Positions 51,001-64,000 of a DNA stretch of 64,000 nucleotides are shown in pieces (position 1 is the first letter of the stretch; each line of letters starts with the position of its first letter). Below the pieces are notes generated by a model. That model was not told the origin of the DNA. It did not search any database and was given only the letters and a program-made list of their open reading frames with translations. The stretch spans positions 6,396,166 to 6,460,165 of the forward strand of contig NC_135778.1 in assembly GCF_028453695.1 (NCBI RefSeq). Direction: 5' to 3'. Both the position numbers and the translations under genes were made by a program. Origin of the DNA: Augochlora pura. Its lineage: Eukaryota > Arthropoda > Insecta > Hymenoptera > Halictidae.

Positions 51001-54000
51001 ACACCGGAACTAGCGAGCCGGAAGGAGAATCGCCGAAGAGGGGTCCGTGAACAACATCGGAAGGGAGGAATCGGGTGACACAGGAAACAAAAGGAATGCG
51101 AAACGAGCGAAGAGAGGGATAATTCGCGAGGAGAGAAACAGCGGGGACAATGACGGCATGGGGGACTCCGCGAAACCATGTCATTAGCGCGGCGCCAGAA
51201 CACGTGCCCCATTATATTCCGGTTCTGGCAGCAAGGGGGGGCGGCTACAAAGGCTTCCCTTGTTTCCAGGCTGCAAAACCCCGGACCCCGGTCTTTCTCT
51301 TTTTACCTCGGCGAATCCGTCCGCGCGCGAAACCATCAATGGAATTATCCTACTGTTTAAAAAGAGTAACAGACTCTCTTGCCAGAGAAGCGACGGAGTT
51401 TTCTGTGGCGGCTCCGTTGTTCTTCGGAGCCGAGTTTGACGACCCCCGGGGTGCAACGCACGGCTGCAACAACCCCCCACAGTCGATGCGGTGTAAACGA
51501 TGCACGCGTCTGCATCATTGAAGTCCCCTCGAGTGTAGATAATTCCTTCGGATCGCGTGAAGCTTCGTGCTCGTGCCGCAGAAGAACTTTTCATCCGCGG
51601 AAGCAGGCCTGCTACACTCTGTGCTCGATAAAAATATCCACTTCCGGCTTCAGCTTTGTTCGCCAGCCGCGATTAACCCCCTATCGAACCTATACGGTAT
51701 GTATGTAGTTTAAACTGTTTTGTTGCTGCTTGCGGTTCAGTCGTTCCTTTCCAGGTCAGACGTACAGGAGATTTATTGCGAATGGAAACAGTTCTGTTTC
51801 CTGGCCATTTACATTACAGTTAGATCGGGAATCTTTCAAAATCGAAATTTTATGCTTCGAACGTTAGGGTCAGGGGCTAATTGGAAATGTATTTCTTTCT
51901 CCTGTTATGAATTGTGCATGTTCGGATTAGTAACGCACGTATTGCTTGAACGCGTTAAGGTATTTTAAGCTAAATCTAAAGAGAAATCTTTGCAGATCGT
52001 ATAAATCAGATCCAAGACAGAGAGAAACGATGAATGAACGTTCATTTGTTCAAATAAAAGTTTATCGACCTTTCCATGTAGCTTCCGATCTTTCGAAATA
52101 ATTTATGGAGGAAGTGACTTCGTACAACATAGTTTTCATTGGATCATTGCCAAAGAAAACTAAACGCTGCAATAAGTAACTAATAATTGGATTACGAATG
52201 CAGCAGAGGATAGTATATATATATAATGTTTCATGAAAAAATCATTTTAAAACAATTCGGATCACCCGGTATAAAGGAAAGATGTGCGATTATTCGAACC
52301 GTAAGCGATACTAAGCCGCGTGAGATTAATGAGCGAGCCCGCGCCGCAATTAAAGGGCGCCGTGGCGAGATCGTATACGAAAGAAATTAAAAATTCTAAT
52401 CCTGGCTGTCTATAGGCTGTAACACGGTTTCCTCGTTCGCCGGACGCACGGCACTGGCTATGGGCTCTCGTCCATTCATGATTTTTCCGCGTGTCCGCGC
52501 GATTCATGCGGCCGACTCACCGACCGGAACCAGGGCCGCATTATGCAATTCGTCTTAGTTGCTGGGCCTAATGTCCAAGGAAAAATTTTGTACAACAGTC
52601 AAAAGAATCGCATTCGGAAGAAAATTCTGGACTAACGTAATTCCAACAACAACACGTTCGAAGGCACACCAAATGAAATAAATGGATAAACTCCGCGATT
52701 TAATTATTCGCGATCGTTATAGTGCAACACGCTTGAGAAATATTGTGTAAATAAAATTTGATTCAAAGAATGCCCAGTTCTGTTGTGTAGAAAGAAGAGT
52801 AACTTGCATAAAATATTTCAATTTTCTGTGAATCCTATTTTCTACACGGAGAGGGAATGCGAATACAGCTAATCAAACCCATGTGAAAGTAATACGAAAA
52901 GATTACATTTCTGTATAGAGTTTTAAAGTAGGGTCGCGGATTTTAGAAGAAAGAAGTCAGAAAACAAGGATTTGCACCGGAGCCACGGAATAACAAATTA
53001 TCAGCAAATTGGGAATAAACAATTTTCCATACGAAGTGAAAGCTTGTTACCACGCGGATCGGTTCAGATTAACAAAAGAAAAAAAACGATGATTAGGGTT
53101 TACGAGCACTATGCTGCGCTCCTGACCGGAACCTTATGGGCCAGACTTCCTACGGTGCGGCTGCCATTAATACAGCCTAAGAAATAATTGTTGCTGTACC
53201 GTGAACGGGGATCGAGCCGGGACTGCAACATCCTTATTACGGGACTGATTAAAATAATTACCGTGACTAGGAGGAGTTCATTCTTCGGTCGGCGCGAACA
53301 AAAATCGCGGCTCTCGCGCAAGCTAATATAAACCACCCCCCACCGTCCTGTTAACGATCGGTTGCATCAATCCTGTTAGCTATCGCGACACAATCGGCTA
53401 TTAATTAGCGTAAACGTTACTCAACCATTGTGCTCGAATCGTTGGACGAGGGAAAAAGAAATTTTCTGGGAACGCGCGCTTTGCGTTCCCTCGGTAAAAT
53501 TAGAAACGGGAGACGGACATTGCTCGTGACTCGAAATCCAGATTTTCTAGACTATTCTGGTATCGTGAGTGATCTATGGTGTGATCTTAAGTGGTCATAG
53601 GATGGGGAAATCGTGAAGGGATCGGAGGAGACATTTTGTTATTCTTAATTGCAGAAACAGGGGCCGGATGGAAACTCCGCTCGTTCTTTAATCATCTTAA
53701 CGTGTTTAACAATGTTATATCGTTGACATTCTTCGATTCTTTTAATCTTTCAACTATTTTCAATTTGTTTCACACTTTTCGTTAAAGGTCCATAAAATCC
53801 ATAGTTCAATAACGGCTACACTGGGGATGAACACGCAAATGCATAGTCTTCTAAGGAAATAGATAAACTTGAAAAGAAAAGAGGTTTTCGGAAATATAAA
53901 AACGAATTTCAAAAGGTTAAGTTTGAGGACAAAGGATCTAGTATATTCATTCCTATAGCTTATTGACTCAAATGGTTATGTTCAAAGTATAGCAAGTGTC

Positions 54001-54098
54001 ACGGTAACTTTACCATGCCAGTCGAAAGTTCCTGATGTATTCTTGACACTGTTATGAAGCAATATACATTTATCGCCGCGTTTATAGTTCCAGTATTA

Positions 54099-54323
54099 TT
54101 GGGTTGTTCGGAAAGTAATTTCGTTTTTCCCAAGAAAAGACTTAATTTTTTCACAGCCAACTTCACGCTCAAGCTGCATAATCATTATATATTTGGACAA
54201 CTGATATAGTAAGTCTTGTTTGCTAAAAATTTTGTTCGATTCTTTGCAATAGTTTTTGTTTAGTAATCTATTGTGCTTCATTTCCACCAAGAAAAAAACG
54301 AAACGACTTTCCGAACGACCTAA
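54099..54323. mobile_element. Mariner-like MITE, copy A
   Basis: A 225-bp element flanked by TA on both sides (54097-54098 and 54324-54325). Its termini are imperfect inverted repeats (TTGGGTTGTTCGGAAAGT and ACTTTCCGAACGACCTAA). The ends and the TA target are of Tc1/mariner type. It differs from copy B at six positions by my alignment and lies in the opposite orientation. Confidence 0.85.
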
Positions 54324-57300
54324 TAAAATCGTGAATGAAGAAAATACATTTACAGTCAGCTCTTACTTTCGTCAACGATTTAGTATACAACATTGACGAC
54401 CGTAACGTGGAAGAAATCGCATAAAAAATATCCGTTTTAAAACTCGTTGCTTTTACAAATACCGAATGCAGGTCGTCAATTAGGCGATATGAATCGCAAT
54501 GGCGGCCGATTTCCTCGATAAGCTCGCGATTACTGGAAAATGCGGTTGGCGGTCTTGTAAAACGGCGATCGGGGAAGTCGCTCGGCGAAACAGTTTGCAC
54601 GCCGGCCTCGTGATAAGGCTGTCGGAACGGCCAGATCGTATCGCTTAGGTTGTTTTCTCTCATTGAAAGACCGTGGGCGTGAAAACGCGGCGCGATTTCG
54701 AGCGGAAGCCCGCGCGATCGGTTCGCACGCGTTTCGCGCGGACCGTTGTATCGGATAGTAGACCGGTGCGCGTAGCGCGCGTAGTGCGCAGGATACGCGT
54801 CAATGGCAGCGAGCCAGAGTTACGAGGCACTTTTGTAATTCGTGACTCAGACCTTATCGATCACCGATTTTTCCGCCGTGTCGCGCACGATGACGACACG
54901 GGCGTGACGCGAATACGCGAACCCCTGAATCACGGCTATCGGAAAATCAATCATCCGCGGGTTAATGATTTTCGAACAGGATACGTGATTCTTTTTTACC
55001 CCGCGGACCGGGCTTTCAGATAAAACGGCGATCGAGTGAAAGGCAGAGAATTGATCGAGTTTTTTTAGTCAATTAAGTCGCCCATTTTACGACCTCGGGG
55101 ATAGTGTAATTCAGTGTTTCATTTTATAATTAAAAGTACGTTTTAGGCGGTGCTGGAGGTATAAACGAGTACGTTTTTAATGCTCTCTTATATGCTCTGG
55201 TTTCTCGTATTTAATTTGTATTGTATTTTAATTTAATTGCACGAGATTTTAATTGTATCTAAAACATTGGTAAGAGTTCGTCTATATTTTCGTTGCAGCG
55301 TTACAATTCCGAAAGAAATAAAATGCACACATTTACGACAGAAGAGAATAGGACACAGCGAAGTAAAGACAGAAGAAGAATTTAAAAGCACAACTAAATT
55401 ATTCGTAATTTATTAAACTTGATAAGAGAATATATAAATGTCTATACATCTTTTGTTTCTTGCATTTTCCTTATAGAATATTTTCATTTTGTATAAAAAA
55501 ATCAATCTAATACTTCACTTTTCAATCGGTAAAAATTACCTTCGATTCGATGGTCTCGCCGGAATAAAAATCGAAAATTGAGAAGCTACAGAGAAGGAAA
55601 TAATGCTGTATCGTTCTCCGCGTTGTATAGTCGACTGAAAATACTTCGATGGAACAGTCTAGTTTTATCAGCTTTTGAAACCAGACTCGCGGCAATAAAA
55701 TCTTCGCCGAAGTGAAACTTCGCTCTCGTCGCTTTCGTTTTCTTTAAACTAGTTCACGGAAGCACGAAGTCGCCTCTGTGTCTCGTCTACTTGTTGCAGC
55801 AACCGGCAAACAGCTTTTGTGCGTCGAACGAATCGCGCTAAAGTCCTCAATTAGGATAATCGCTCCAATTAAGACCGAAATTAAACAGCAACGGTAAAAT
55901 TTTCACCGGAGTTACTCAACCCGAGTCGTTCGCCATGATTTCTTTTATACGTCGGGCGCTCGCTGCTCGAAAATAGGATGTTACGCGGGTGAACGCCAAC
56001 GTTCGAACTTGCGTAAAATCGCGTACACGTGCAATCAAGTTAGCACCGTTTCCGCTTTACGAGCGAACCAGTGAAAGGATAACAGAGCTCGGCTAAATTC
56101 GCGAATCGTACAGTGATCCGGATTAAAAAGACTCGCGATTCTTCCAAAAACAATGATTTCCATACACGAGACTGAGAACGCGCTTCTCGGTTAGATACGC
56201 TTTCGAAATTCGCTCAAGTGAGTCCTATTTGGCGGTATTTATTAAAAATATGATATTAAAAAGATACCAAAACACCTAGGTTTGAATGCGACGTTTCAAT
56301 TGCACATACGAACAGGTTCAAAATCATGAAATACGCACACTGAAAAAGAGAAAGCGGAAAATATCGTTTCAGTGTTTGCATTCGTAATTTTTCATGGCCA
56401 AAGTTTTCGGCCGGGAGTTCGGAAAAACTTCTGAGATGTGTATGATAGTAATCGTTGTGCGCAGGATGTTTTTAAGAACTTATCAATGTATACGAACAGG
56501 AGGATTCGTGAGCAAAGCGCAACTCGCAATCACGAACTCGGGCAAGTTACGTAACGCGTTGCGTTTATCTGGAAGCGGTCCGGCCACTTAAACAAACGCC
56601 GTGGAACAACGATAAAGACCCGGGGGAAAGAAAAGAGACGCGCGGCCACGACCGTAAACCAGAAAAGTTTTACGGAATTGTGGTCGTCCCGTACCGGTAT
56701 TTCTCGATTTTAATCTGGGAACAAGGACCGGGAACGCTTGGATCGACTACCGGCTGCGCGAGCCGCAAATTTATTAAGTCGCCACTGATTATATTAGACC
56801 GCCACCATTATTATCTATCGCTGTGACAATCACTTTGCTCCGGACAAATTGCAATGTTCGCTTGGACCGGCGTTGAACGGCCCCCGGCTGCATTATTTCA
56901 ACAAACTGAGTCACGCCGCGTTCATTGGAACTTAATCATCGCGGTCTACGCACGACAAAAATCTTGAGCACTTAATGCTCGAAAGTTATTTCGACATTTT
57001 ATCCAGTTTTCAAAGTATTAATATCGGAGCTGGCATCTTATCGAATTTCGTGTGTATTTATAAATCCTCCGTATCTTTCGAAAAACAATGAAAGAGCATA
57101 GTGTTGTGGAATCATTACTGGGCAGTGACCAATTGCTGTCTTTGGTTTGTTATCAGACATAATTATGATCATATTTATAGAATTATATAGAAGCTAATTA
57201 TTCGCAAAGACATATTTCTTGGTTATCGAACCAGTAACCTCCATATTTGATTTGTTATCGCATGATATAGTAAAGAGTATAGTAAAATAGTATAGTGAAT

Positions 57301-58744
57301 TTCTCAATGTTACTCCACTTTTTTTAAATGACTGAGTTCCGAGAGATTATGAGACAATGTTCACTTTCCGCATTCAACTAATTAGCAGGCTAGTGTACAC
57401 ACTTGTTTTCTGAAGTGTCACGCTAAGTCATTATAGTAATTTGTACTATTAGTCATCGAGATATCGACGGTCATAACTCCAAGCATTTCCAATGAACAGG
57501 AAATTGTAGTGACTTTTTTAATGATTAGCGAAACACCGATCAATCCTTATCTTTCAATGAACAATAATCGTTGACGCATGTTAACACATTTTGCTTCATT
57601 ACAAATCAACATCCGGTCCGCTATTTCCTCAGATTATCGTTGAACCGAAGCGCAGGTGTTTTTAATGAAACATTGTTTGCTCGGAAGCAAGATCGAGCGA
57701 TCTTCCTGACCTGCAACGCGACAATGCACATATCTCTGCTCTGAAGTTGTTATCTGATACGATACTCTCTGCGGCAGTCGATAGTATTACCAACTCTATG
57801 ACAATAGTATTCCTGTCTATTCATTAAGGTACAGCAAACTCTGCAGACGATTTTAAAGGATGGTATCTTTCATTGAAAGTTAATAAATTTAAATTTCTAT
57901 TGAAAGATGTTATAACTTAAACTTTCTAATAAAAATATACTATATCTACTGATCAATGACTGAAAAGTCAAGCGAAGCAATTGAAACTGAGAAGTGATAG
58001 ATTTGAGGAATTCTTCAAATGCCTCCTGAGAGAGGTTAGAGGCCATCGACCCGCCATTTTGTTGACCGCAGTAAAACCGAAGTCGGAATACACGAATTCC
58101 GTTGCAAATTCATCGTATATCATTTCTTGACTCGATGAAACACAAAGGGCGCGAGGGCTCTACGCTCTAGAAGCCAGATAGAGGGGAAACTGCCGCAACG
58201 AACCGTTACCTCGACGAATGCACAGGTACCCGGTGTGCCCTGACCAGCATTATCATAATTTCGCGGTACCGGATAAATGCAGGCGGCGTCGAACGGAGTC
58301 CATGCGTGTCGCGATATCTCTGTTACCGGGGCACGGGCCATTAAATTTCTAAAGTTTCCGCGAACTGTCGCAAGCTTTAGTACCGATCGCTATGATTTAA
58401 GGGCGGCCGGTAGAAACAATAGGGAAAATTAGCTTTCCCACACCGGTTTATCGTAGATAACGGATCATTATGGTTCACCTAAAAACGAGTTCGATCAACA
58501 TCAATCGATAAACCGTGATTGATATCGCATTGCCGTAAAGACCGTCATAATAGTGTAACGAGGAAAACAGTTCTTGAATTTGATAAATTGATATTAATCG
58601 ACGTACTTTGATCGATGTTACCCACTCCTGACTTTTTCTTGTAATGATTTCACATCATTGAATCGACTTTTAATCGAGACTGTGAAGTATCTTGTACTTC
58701 TCGTTTCGAATAATTATTTCTGCATAAGAAAGACTAGGTATCTA

Positions 58745-58969
58745 TTAGGTCGTTCGGAAAGTCGTTTCGTTTTTTTCTTGGTGGAAATGAAACACAATAG
58801 ATTACTAAACAAAATCTATTGCAAAGAATCGAACAAAATTTTTAGCAAACAAGACTTACTACATCAGTTGTCCAATTATATAATGATTATGCAGCTTAAG
58901 CGTGAAGTTGGCTGTGAAAAAATTACGTCTTTTCTTGGGAAAAACGAAATTACTTTCCGAACAACCCAA
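58745..58969. mobile_element. Mariner-like MITE, copy B
   Basis: A 225-bp element, TA-flanked (58743-58744 and 58970-58971), about 97 percent identical to copy A and inverted relative to it. A reading frame runs the whole length in both copies, but five of the six differences would change the amino acid, so it does not look like a maintained coding sequence. Confidence 0.85.
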
Positions 58970-59675
58970 TAGATATTTCGAACGATTCGTACGAGTTTCA
59001 ACGAAACAAACGCGTAACTATTCAGCCAGTTAGCATTTAGGGTCAGAGTTAAAAGCGACTAGCGCCCGAAGAGGGACTCCGAAGATATAGAAGAGGGCCC
59101 GATATATCTCGACAGCGTGGAATGCGAAAGCGTGGGTTCGGTTCGGGCTGAAACGCGATCTCGATTCGCGTCGAAGCGGGCCAGTTCGAGAGCGCCCGCG
59201 GCTCGATACCCGCGCGCGCTAGGCTCGCAACGGGACCGATCGCGATCGCGATCCGATCTTTCTACCGATCGACTCCGGTAAACGCGCTTTTGACCGTATT
59301 GTGGACACCGGTACGCCCGTGTCCGTGAGATACGAGGAGCGTTTTCACCGTCCCGCGCGGTGGAAGAACGCGTATTACACGCACGTACGGCTCCGGCAAC
59401 TGGAAAGTGAAGCCGGGAGCCCTCGTGCGCGGCGTTCGTTATTCGCTTCTTCGAGGACGAGACCGGGAATCTACTTTCTCCTGTCTACGGTCTCTATATC
59501 TTGCTCCGAATCTACTCTGGTTTTCGGTGGAACAAGCCGATCCACCTTGAACGACGAATTAGATCGTTGATCGAGAAGAACGCTGGTTCTTCAGCCACAA
59601 TTGACTTTTACAATAATTGAAACTTCGATAGATCCTCTCGACAGGACGCGACTGAACTAAATCGACCTAGATTAA

Positions 59676-59890
59676 TCCCTTGCGCTATAATAACGAGTCA
59701 GACTCGTGATAAAGATTCCATGTAAATTCAGCTAAATATGAATATCAGTAATTTCATCCAAATCGAAATCAATTGAATTTTTCTATTATCGAAATGTAGA
59801 AACGGAAGTAAATAAAGACGAAGCAAGAAGTAAAAATTATCTGGCGTTATTAAGGACAAATAAGGGCTCATCGACGCAACGTGAAAGGAG
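59676..59890. mobile_element. TTAA-flanked MITE, copy 3
   Basis: Starts after TTAA (59672-59675) with TCCCTTGCGCTATAATAACG, carries the same ACGAGTCAGACTCGTG core as the copies at 3792 and 5084, shares a GGAAGTAA-TAAAGACGAAG inner part with copy 1 and ends in GTGAAAGGAG. The right-hand TTAA has decayed to TCGT. Confidence 0.6.
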
Positions 59891-62800
59891 TCGTGGGGGT
59901 TAAATAAAAGAAAGGAATAGCAAAAGAATTTTTCTTGCAAAATATTAGGGGATATAGTCATTTAGTTTACTCGATTGTGTAATATTGACTGCATACCAAG
60001 AAATTTTTGACACTTTAGGTATCCCCGGAAGCCCATCGATAGTCTTGTCAATGATTCATGTATGTTCGGAAGGAATTGAATCATTTTCGTTTCCATTTAG
60101 GCAGATTATGTTCACAGCTTTCTGTAATCTCAATCTCGTTTTCCTAAGGGACCTTATGGATCAAAGAAAGTATTGTATTCGTTGTATCTTCTTTATTAGC
60201 TTTTCTAAAAAGGGACTGTCAGTATTATCTTATTTGGACATACCGGTGAAGCAATACAGTAATCGAAGTATCACGACACCCAACCTCGTATTCTCTAATT
60301 TGAGTTAATCATGAAACGTTGTCTCAATCTCGTCTATTGCATTATTGTGATTTTTGTCAAAGAATATTTCATCGCGGTGTAGAAAATAATGTTATTTTCT
60401 CAGCGAATAATGATTCATTTTAGAACAATAGAGACGTCAGCCGTGCTTGTAGAAGAGTACATGAGATAAGGAGAATAATGATAGTGTGAACGAACGAGAT
60501 CACCGCTGCCACTAAATCTAACCCTGATGGGTATATCGGTAAATTAAATGTTATTGCCGGCAATAAAGCACGAGAGCGAGTCTTCCGAGAAGAACCGCCA
60601 GAGAAAAACTGTGAAGCAGCGCTGTCGATTCGGCGAAGATTAGGCTTCGTGAGTTAAGGAGGAATTAATAGGTTCCTTATCGGTAACTGTAGGCGTAAAA
60701 CCAGCTAATAGGCTACCGGACAGTGAAGTGTTCAAGCTTAATAGTGCTTTCATTTAAATTGTCGGGTAATACTGGGCGCGGAACGGTACTTTTACATTTT
60801 CCGGATGCTACTGCTGTTTCTAACTGCTGGGTACGAAGTGCGGAAAAAGTCGCTGATTTATTTCCTAGTTTGTTGCAGTCAGCTTGGCTTTGCGTGCTTG
60901 AATAACTTTTCGACTAAGGAATGCATAATTACTCTCTTAAATTTTAAACTTTTTTTTTTAACGTACTAAGAATTTTAAGGAATTGAATATATACTTTAAT
61001 GTTCAACTGTTCTAAATTTGACCTTCTTAGTTTTATCGTAAATGTATAAATTTTTCAGTCCATCGATTACTATTTAGGCTTGCTTTTAACTACCTTGAAA
61101 GCTATGTTTTTAAACTTTATCATTTATCAAAAATTCGAATTTTCATTGCATATTCACAGCAAACTAGATTTCAGATTAATGAAACAAATAAATGTGCATG
61201 GCAACAAGACATTCTTTTCTTATAAAATACCTTTGTTCAGCCAAAAGGAAACAGTTTTTGTCTTTTAAATATTATAAATATAGTACCAGAAACCGTATAT
61301 TAAGAATCTCAAGGTTCTTTTTTCCGAAATACTCTGAAGAGGCCGAAAAATTGCATTATAGAAGAAATTAGACATAACCTTAATTCTCCTAAGGAAAATT
61401 ATTCCAAACGATTGCAATTCACTTGACTAACGTTTCCGTCAAGTCTAGAGGAAAGGGGGAGAGAGATTTACAGCGGCGCAACAGATTTCAGCGTCCCGTG
61501 TTCCAGATTTTGCGTATTGGCGGCCGGAATCGCTCGGTACGTTTATGAGACGTTTAATAATAATCGCAGAAGGGTCCACGATTTCGCTCTACATACGAAC
61601 AAGACATTATTATCGTTTTAAATAGACGCTCGGATTTACCACGCCACCTGACCCACATTCCAACCACCGTCCCTTAATTTAAAAACGTTCCTCTACACCG
61701 TGGCTGACGACTTGGACGTGCACCGGTTCGAGTTGCCGTGTAATGGTCCTCCCGACCACCATTACAAACGCCGATGGCCGACGGTGCGGCTATAAAAGTC
61801 CCACAATATCGAAGCAATTTATTTAATGAAATAGAAACTGGAAATTCCAGATTTTTCTTGGTCCATTAATCTTTTAATATTCTTGCATCTCATAAATTCT
61901 AACAATATTCTGCCACCGTAAAACTTCTTGAAGGAACAACCTTTTTCTTCATTGACATGGTTGTTACCAATACTGACGTCATTGGGAAGACGAAAATTGG
62001 GAAGCATAGCTCCGGAATCTTTTGTAGAAAATCATTATCCCCTTTTGGATCTATTGTCGTACCATCGAGACTTGTTTTAACAATCGGTGCACCTCGTCGA
62101 TCAATGTGAAATTCGAAGACGAATAAATTATCATTCTTCGACATCTTTGAACAGCATACGAGTTAAAATGATTGCTTTTAAATAATCATTTCTTGAAGAT
62201 CTTTTGTGTAACCATTGAGTGTAATTTTAGAATTCCTTTTTTAAGATGTGAAATTACGAATGAACTAGAACTTGTCGATATAAAGTGAAAAACATACACG
62301 AATGAAGTATTATACTAAGATAAAAGTAAAGTAACAAATGAGATTATAGTGGGGCATACAAATTAGAGCTAAAATGACTTCTTCAGCATCTTCTGTGCAG
62401 CTACTGAATTACTCAAACGAAGTAACATTGGTTCATTTCAAATGGAAAAAACAAAGCAAAAAGGAATGATATTCTAGGACCTTTTGTACAGCGATTTCGT
62501 ACCAGTCAGGATGGAATTGATTAACGCGAGGGTTGGCGAGAGAATCGAATATTTCCCGTTCCCACAAACAGCCTCTTTTCTCGCCGCGATCTTATTGTTC
62601 AGACCGAGTTGAATGGCACAGGGCATCGCGGGTGAATGAGATGGCCCGAAGGCGAGTTACTAGTCCCGACAATGTATGATGACTGACTTAACTGGATTGG
62701 ATAGAGCGTCTGGGTCCACGGTATAAATAGACGCTACCACTTACCGTCAATTCAAAGGGAACAGAAGACCGCGCGCTTCTAGTCGTTCGCGAATGCGCTC

Positions 62801-64000
62801 GCGAATACGCAAGGAGCCTCGAGGCGTCACGAAGCGGCACCGATAGTGTGCTGCCCATACCGCCACAATGGCGTAACCTGCCTTTCAAGGTCGACGGAAC
62901 CAGAGAACCGGCGATTTGCCGATGTCAATCTATCGGCTGATTGATAAATAGACTGTCGCGTCGAGATAACCTCGAGTTCGTTTCGCGAATTTTCGCTACA
63001 GTTAACTACTCGTGGACCACGTGGCTATCGGAGACTCCAAGGTCTTTTCATTTTGATCTTTCAGATTTGGTTCACCGAAGTACAACCGTATCTGTGAAAC
63101 TCCTGTGAAATTTATTAATCCACGTTGCAATCTATAACATTCGTTCAGTCCTCCTGCGAGTCTTAGAAAAGGTTACGCAAAGGAGCCTCGGGCGATGATT
63201 CAATCTGTTTCGTTGCATAGTTAGTTAACAAACAGCTTTTTATTTGTACCGTGGCTGCGGAAAATAATTGAAACGATATATAAGGCGTGAGGCACAAAAA
63301 TATTTACGATCGTTGAGAAGTTGGTAATATTATAATTTTGTAAAAAAAGATCCTGGAGCAATAAACTTGCAATTACATTAATTTTAAAGACCTCGCTTTA
63401 ACAGACCTTTGTATATTTTCTTCTAAGATCTTCTTTTCATAGATTTGCCGACTAAAGATTTTTGATCGTTTTATCGAACTTTGAGTGAAAGGTATGATGT
63501 CTCAGCATCAGGGAAATCAATTGATATGGCACTGTGGATTTGGTATTCTTTTTTATCAAGGTGGGAAACACTGCGAGTTATAATGATCCGAAGGTACTGG
63601 GAATCAGAGCAGTGTTTCGCGTGAAAAACGCAGGTGAGTCATCCCACAGGAAACTTTACCAGATCCGTTACAAGTGCCATTGTTGTTTTCGCAAGTCTAT
63701 CGTCAGCGTCAATTAACGGTTAATGACTAATAGACTTATCCGGCGACCGAACGCTTCTATCAGCAACCTGAGACAGTCTACGATATTTAGATGATACAGC
63801 AGAGTATCGAATGGAATCGTAAAAACAAAGACACAAAAATCGAACCTTCTAGCTAAGCTATTTTTGAAAATAGATACCGAGAAGCTTTAATTTATCCAAT
63901 CGCAGTCATATAATTTCATCAATTCCGTTTATTATAAAGGACTCACTCTCAACCTATTAACCGAGTAAGTCTTCAATTTTCACACTTTTCGATGCTTTAT

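Larger units (their letters stand above)
45097..64000. other. Pkn 5' intron with CpG-rich islands
   Basis: At least 18.9 kb without a convincing exon. The first HR1 repeat expected upstream was not found on the minus strand, so this stretch is inferred to be one intron (or a chain of introns with small exons I missed). AT-rich sequence alternates with CpG-rich blocks at about 46150-46740, 48000-48400, 49700-50350, 51100-51700, 52260-52560, 53090-53560, 54500-55020, 56380-56960, 58130-58480, 59050-59570 and 62500-63050. Long overlapping ORFs in several frames inside these blocks are expected from low stop-codon density. The blocks could be enhancers or alternative promoters. Confidence 0.45.

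Noticed and set aside
53196..53235. tRNA-like B box (GGCTCGATCCC on the minus strand)
   Set aside because: The flanking bases do not form a T stem, and no acceptor stem or D arm could be found at the right distance.
54096..54290. 64-codon ORF in the mariner MITE (also in the copy at 58745) as a domesticated peptide
   Set aside because: Five of the six differences between copies change the amino acid, which is not the pattern of a maintained protein, and the frame includes both terminal repeats.
1..64000. CRISPR arrays, bacterial operons, rRNA or viral genes
   Set aside because: No regularly spaced direct repeats, no Shine-Dalgarno-led gene runs and no viral or rRNA motifs were seen. All recognised genes are intron-containing animal genes.

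Overview
The window looks like a piece of an insect nuclear genome, most likely a hymenopteran (bee, ant or wasp). It has an AT-rich background with CpG-rich islands that are not CpG-depleted. Genes have short, well-formed exons and introns of very different lengths, and the window carries several small non-autonomous DNA transposons. The order is inferred from gene families and base composition, not from a species match. No bacterial, viral or organellar gene is visible.

Layout. 32-8190 (-): a complete CYP4-family cytochrome P450, best matched to CYP4AA1, in seven exons; its introns hold most of the small transposons. 8310-12249: intergenic, with a strange ~700 bp concentric palindromic satellite at about 9655-10362. 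12250-13864 (+): a complete four-exon GHITM/TMBIM5 (mitochondrial BAX-inhibitor-1 family). 15072-23767 (-): a complete nine-exon TBC1D25 (Rab GAP), with a 14-codon first exon 4.3 kb upstream of the second and one GC-AG intron. 25185-25955 (+): a complete four-exon TSEN15 (tRNA-splicing endonuclease subunit Sen15), head-to-head with TBC1D25. 28963-45096 (-): fifteen exons of protein kinase N (Pkn), from the second HR1 repeat to the stop codon; the first HR1 repeat and the start codon were not found and probably lie beyond 64000. 34076-36339 (-): a two-exon, 732-residue, serine-rich gene with its own start and stop, nested on the same strand in a Pkn intron; I do not recognise its family. 45097-64000: Pkn 5' intron with CpG-rich islands and an inverted pair of 225-bp mariner-like MITEs.

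The exon models were assembled by hand from GT/AG (once GC/AG) sites and reading-phase agreement. Each complete model sums to a multiple of three and reads through without a stop. The genes do not form one pathway: the set is an unlinked run of a P450, a mitochondrial ion-handling membrane protein, a membrane-traffic GAP, a tRNA-processing subunit and a Rho-effector kinase. The least explained elements are the nested gene, the concentric satellite and the MITE cluster inside the P450 introns.
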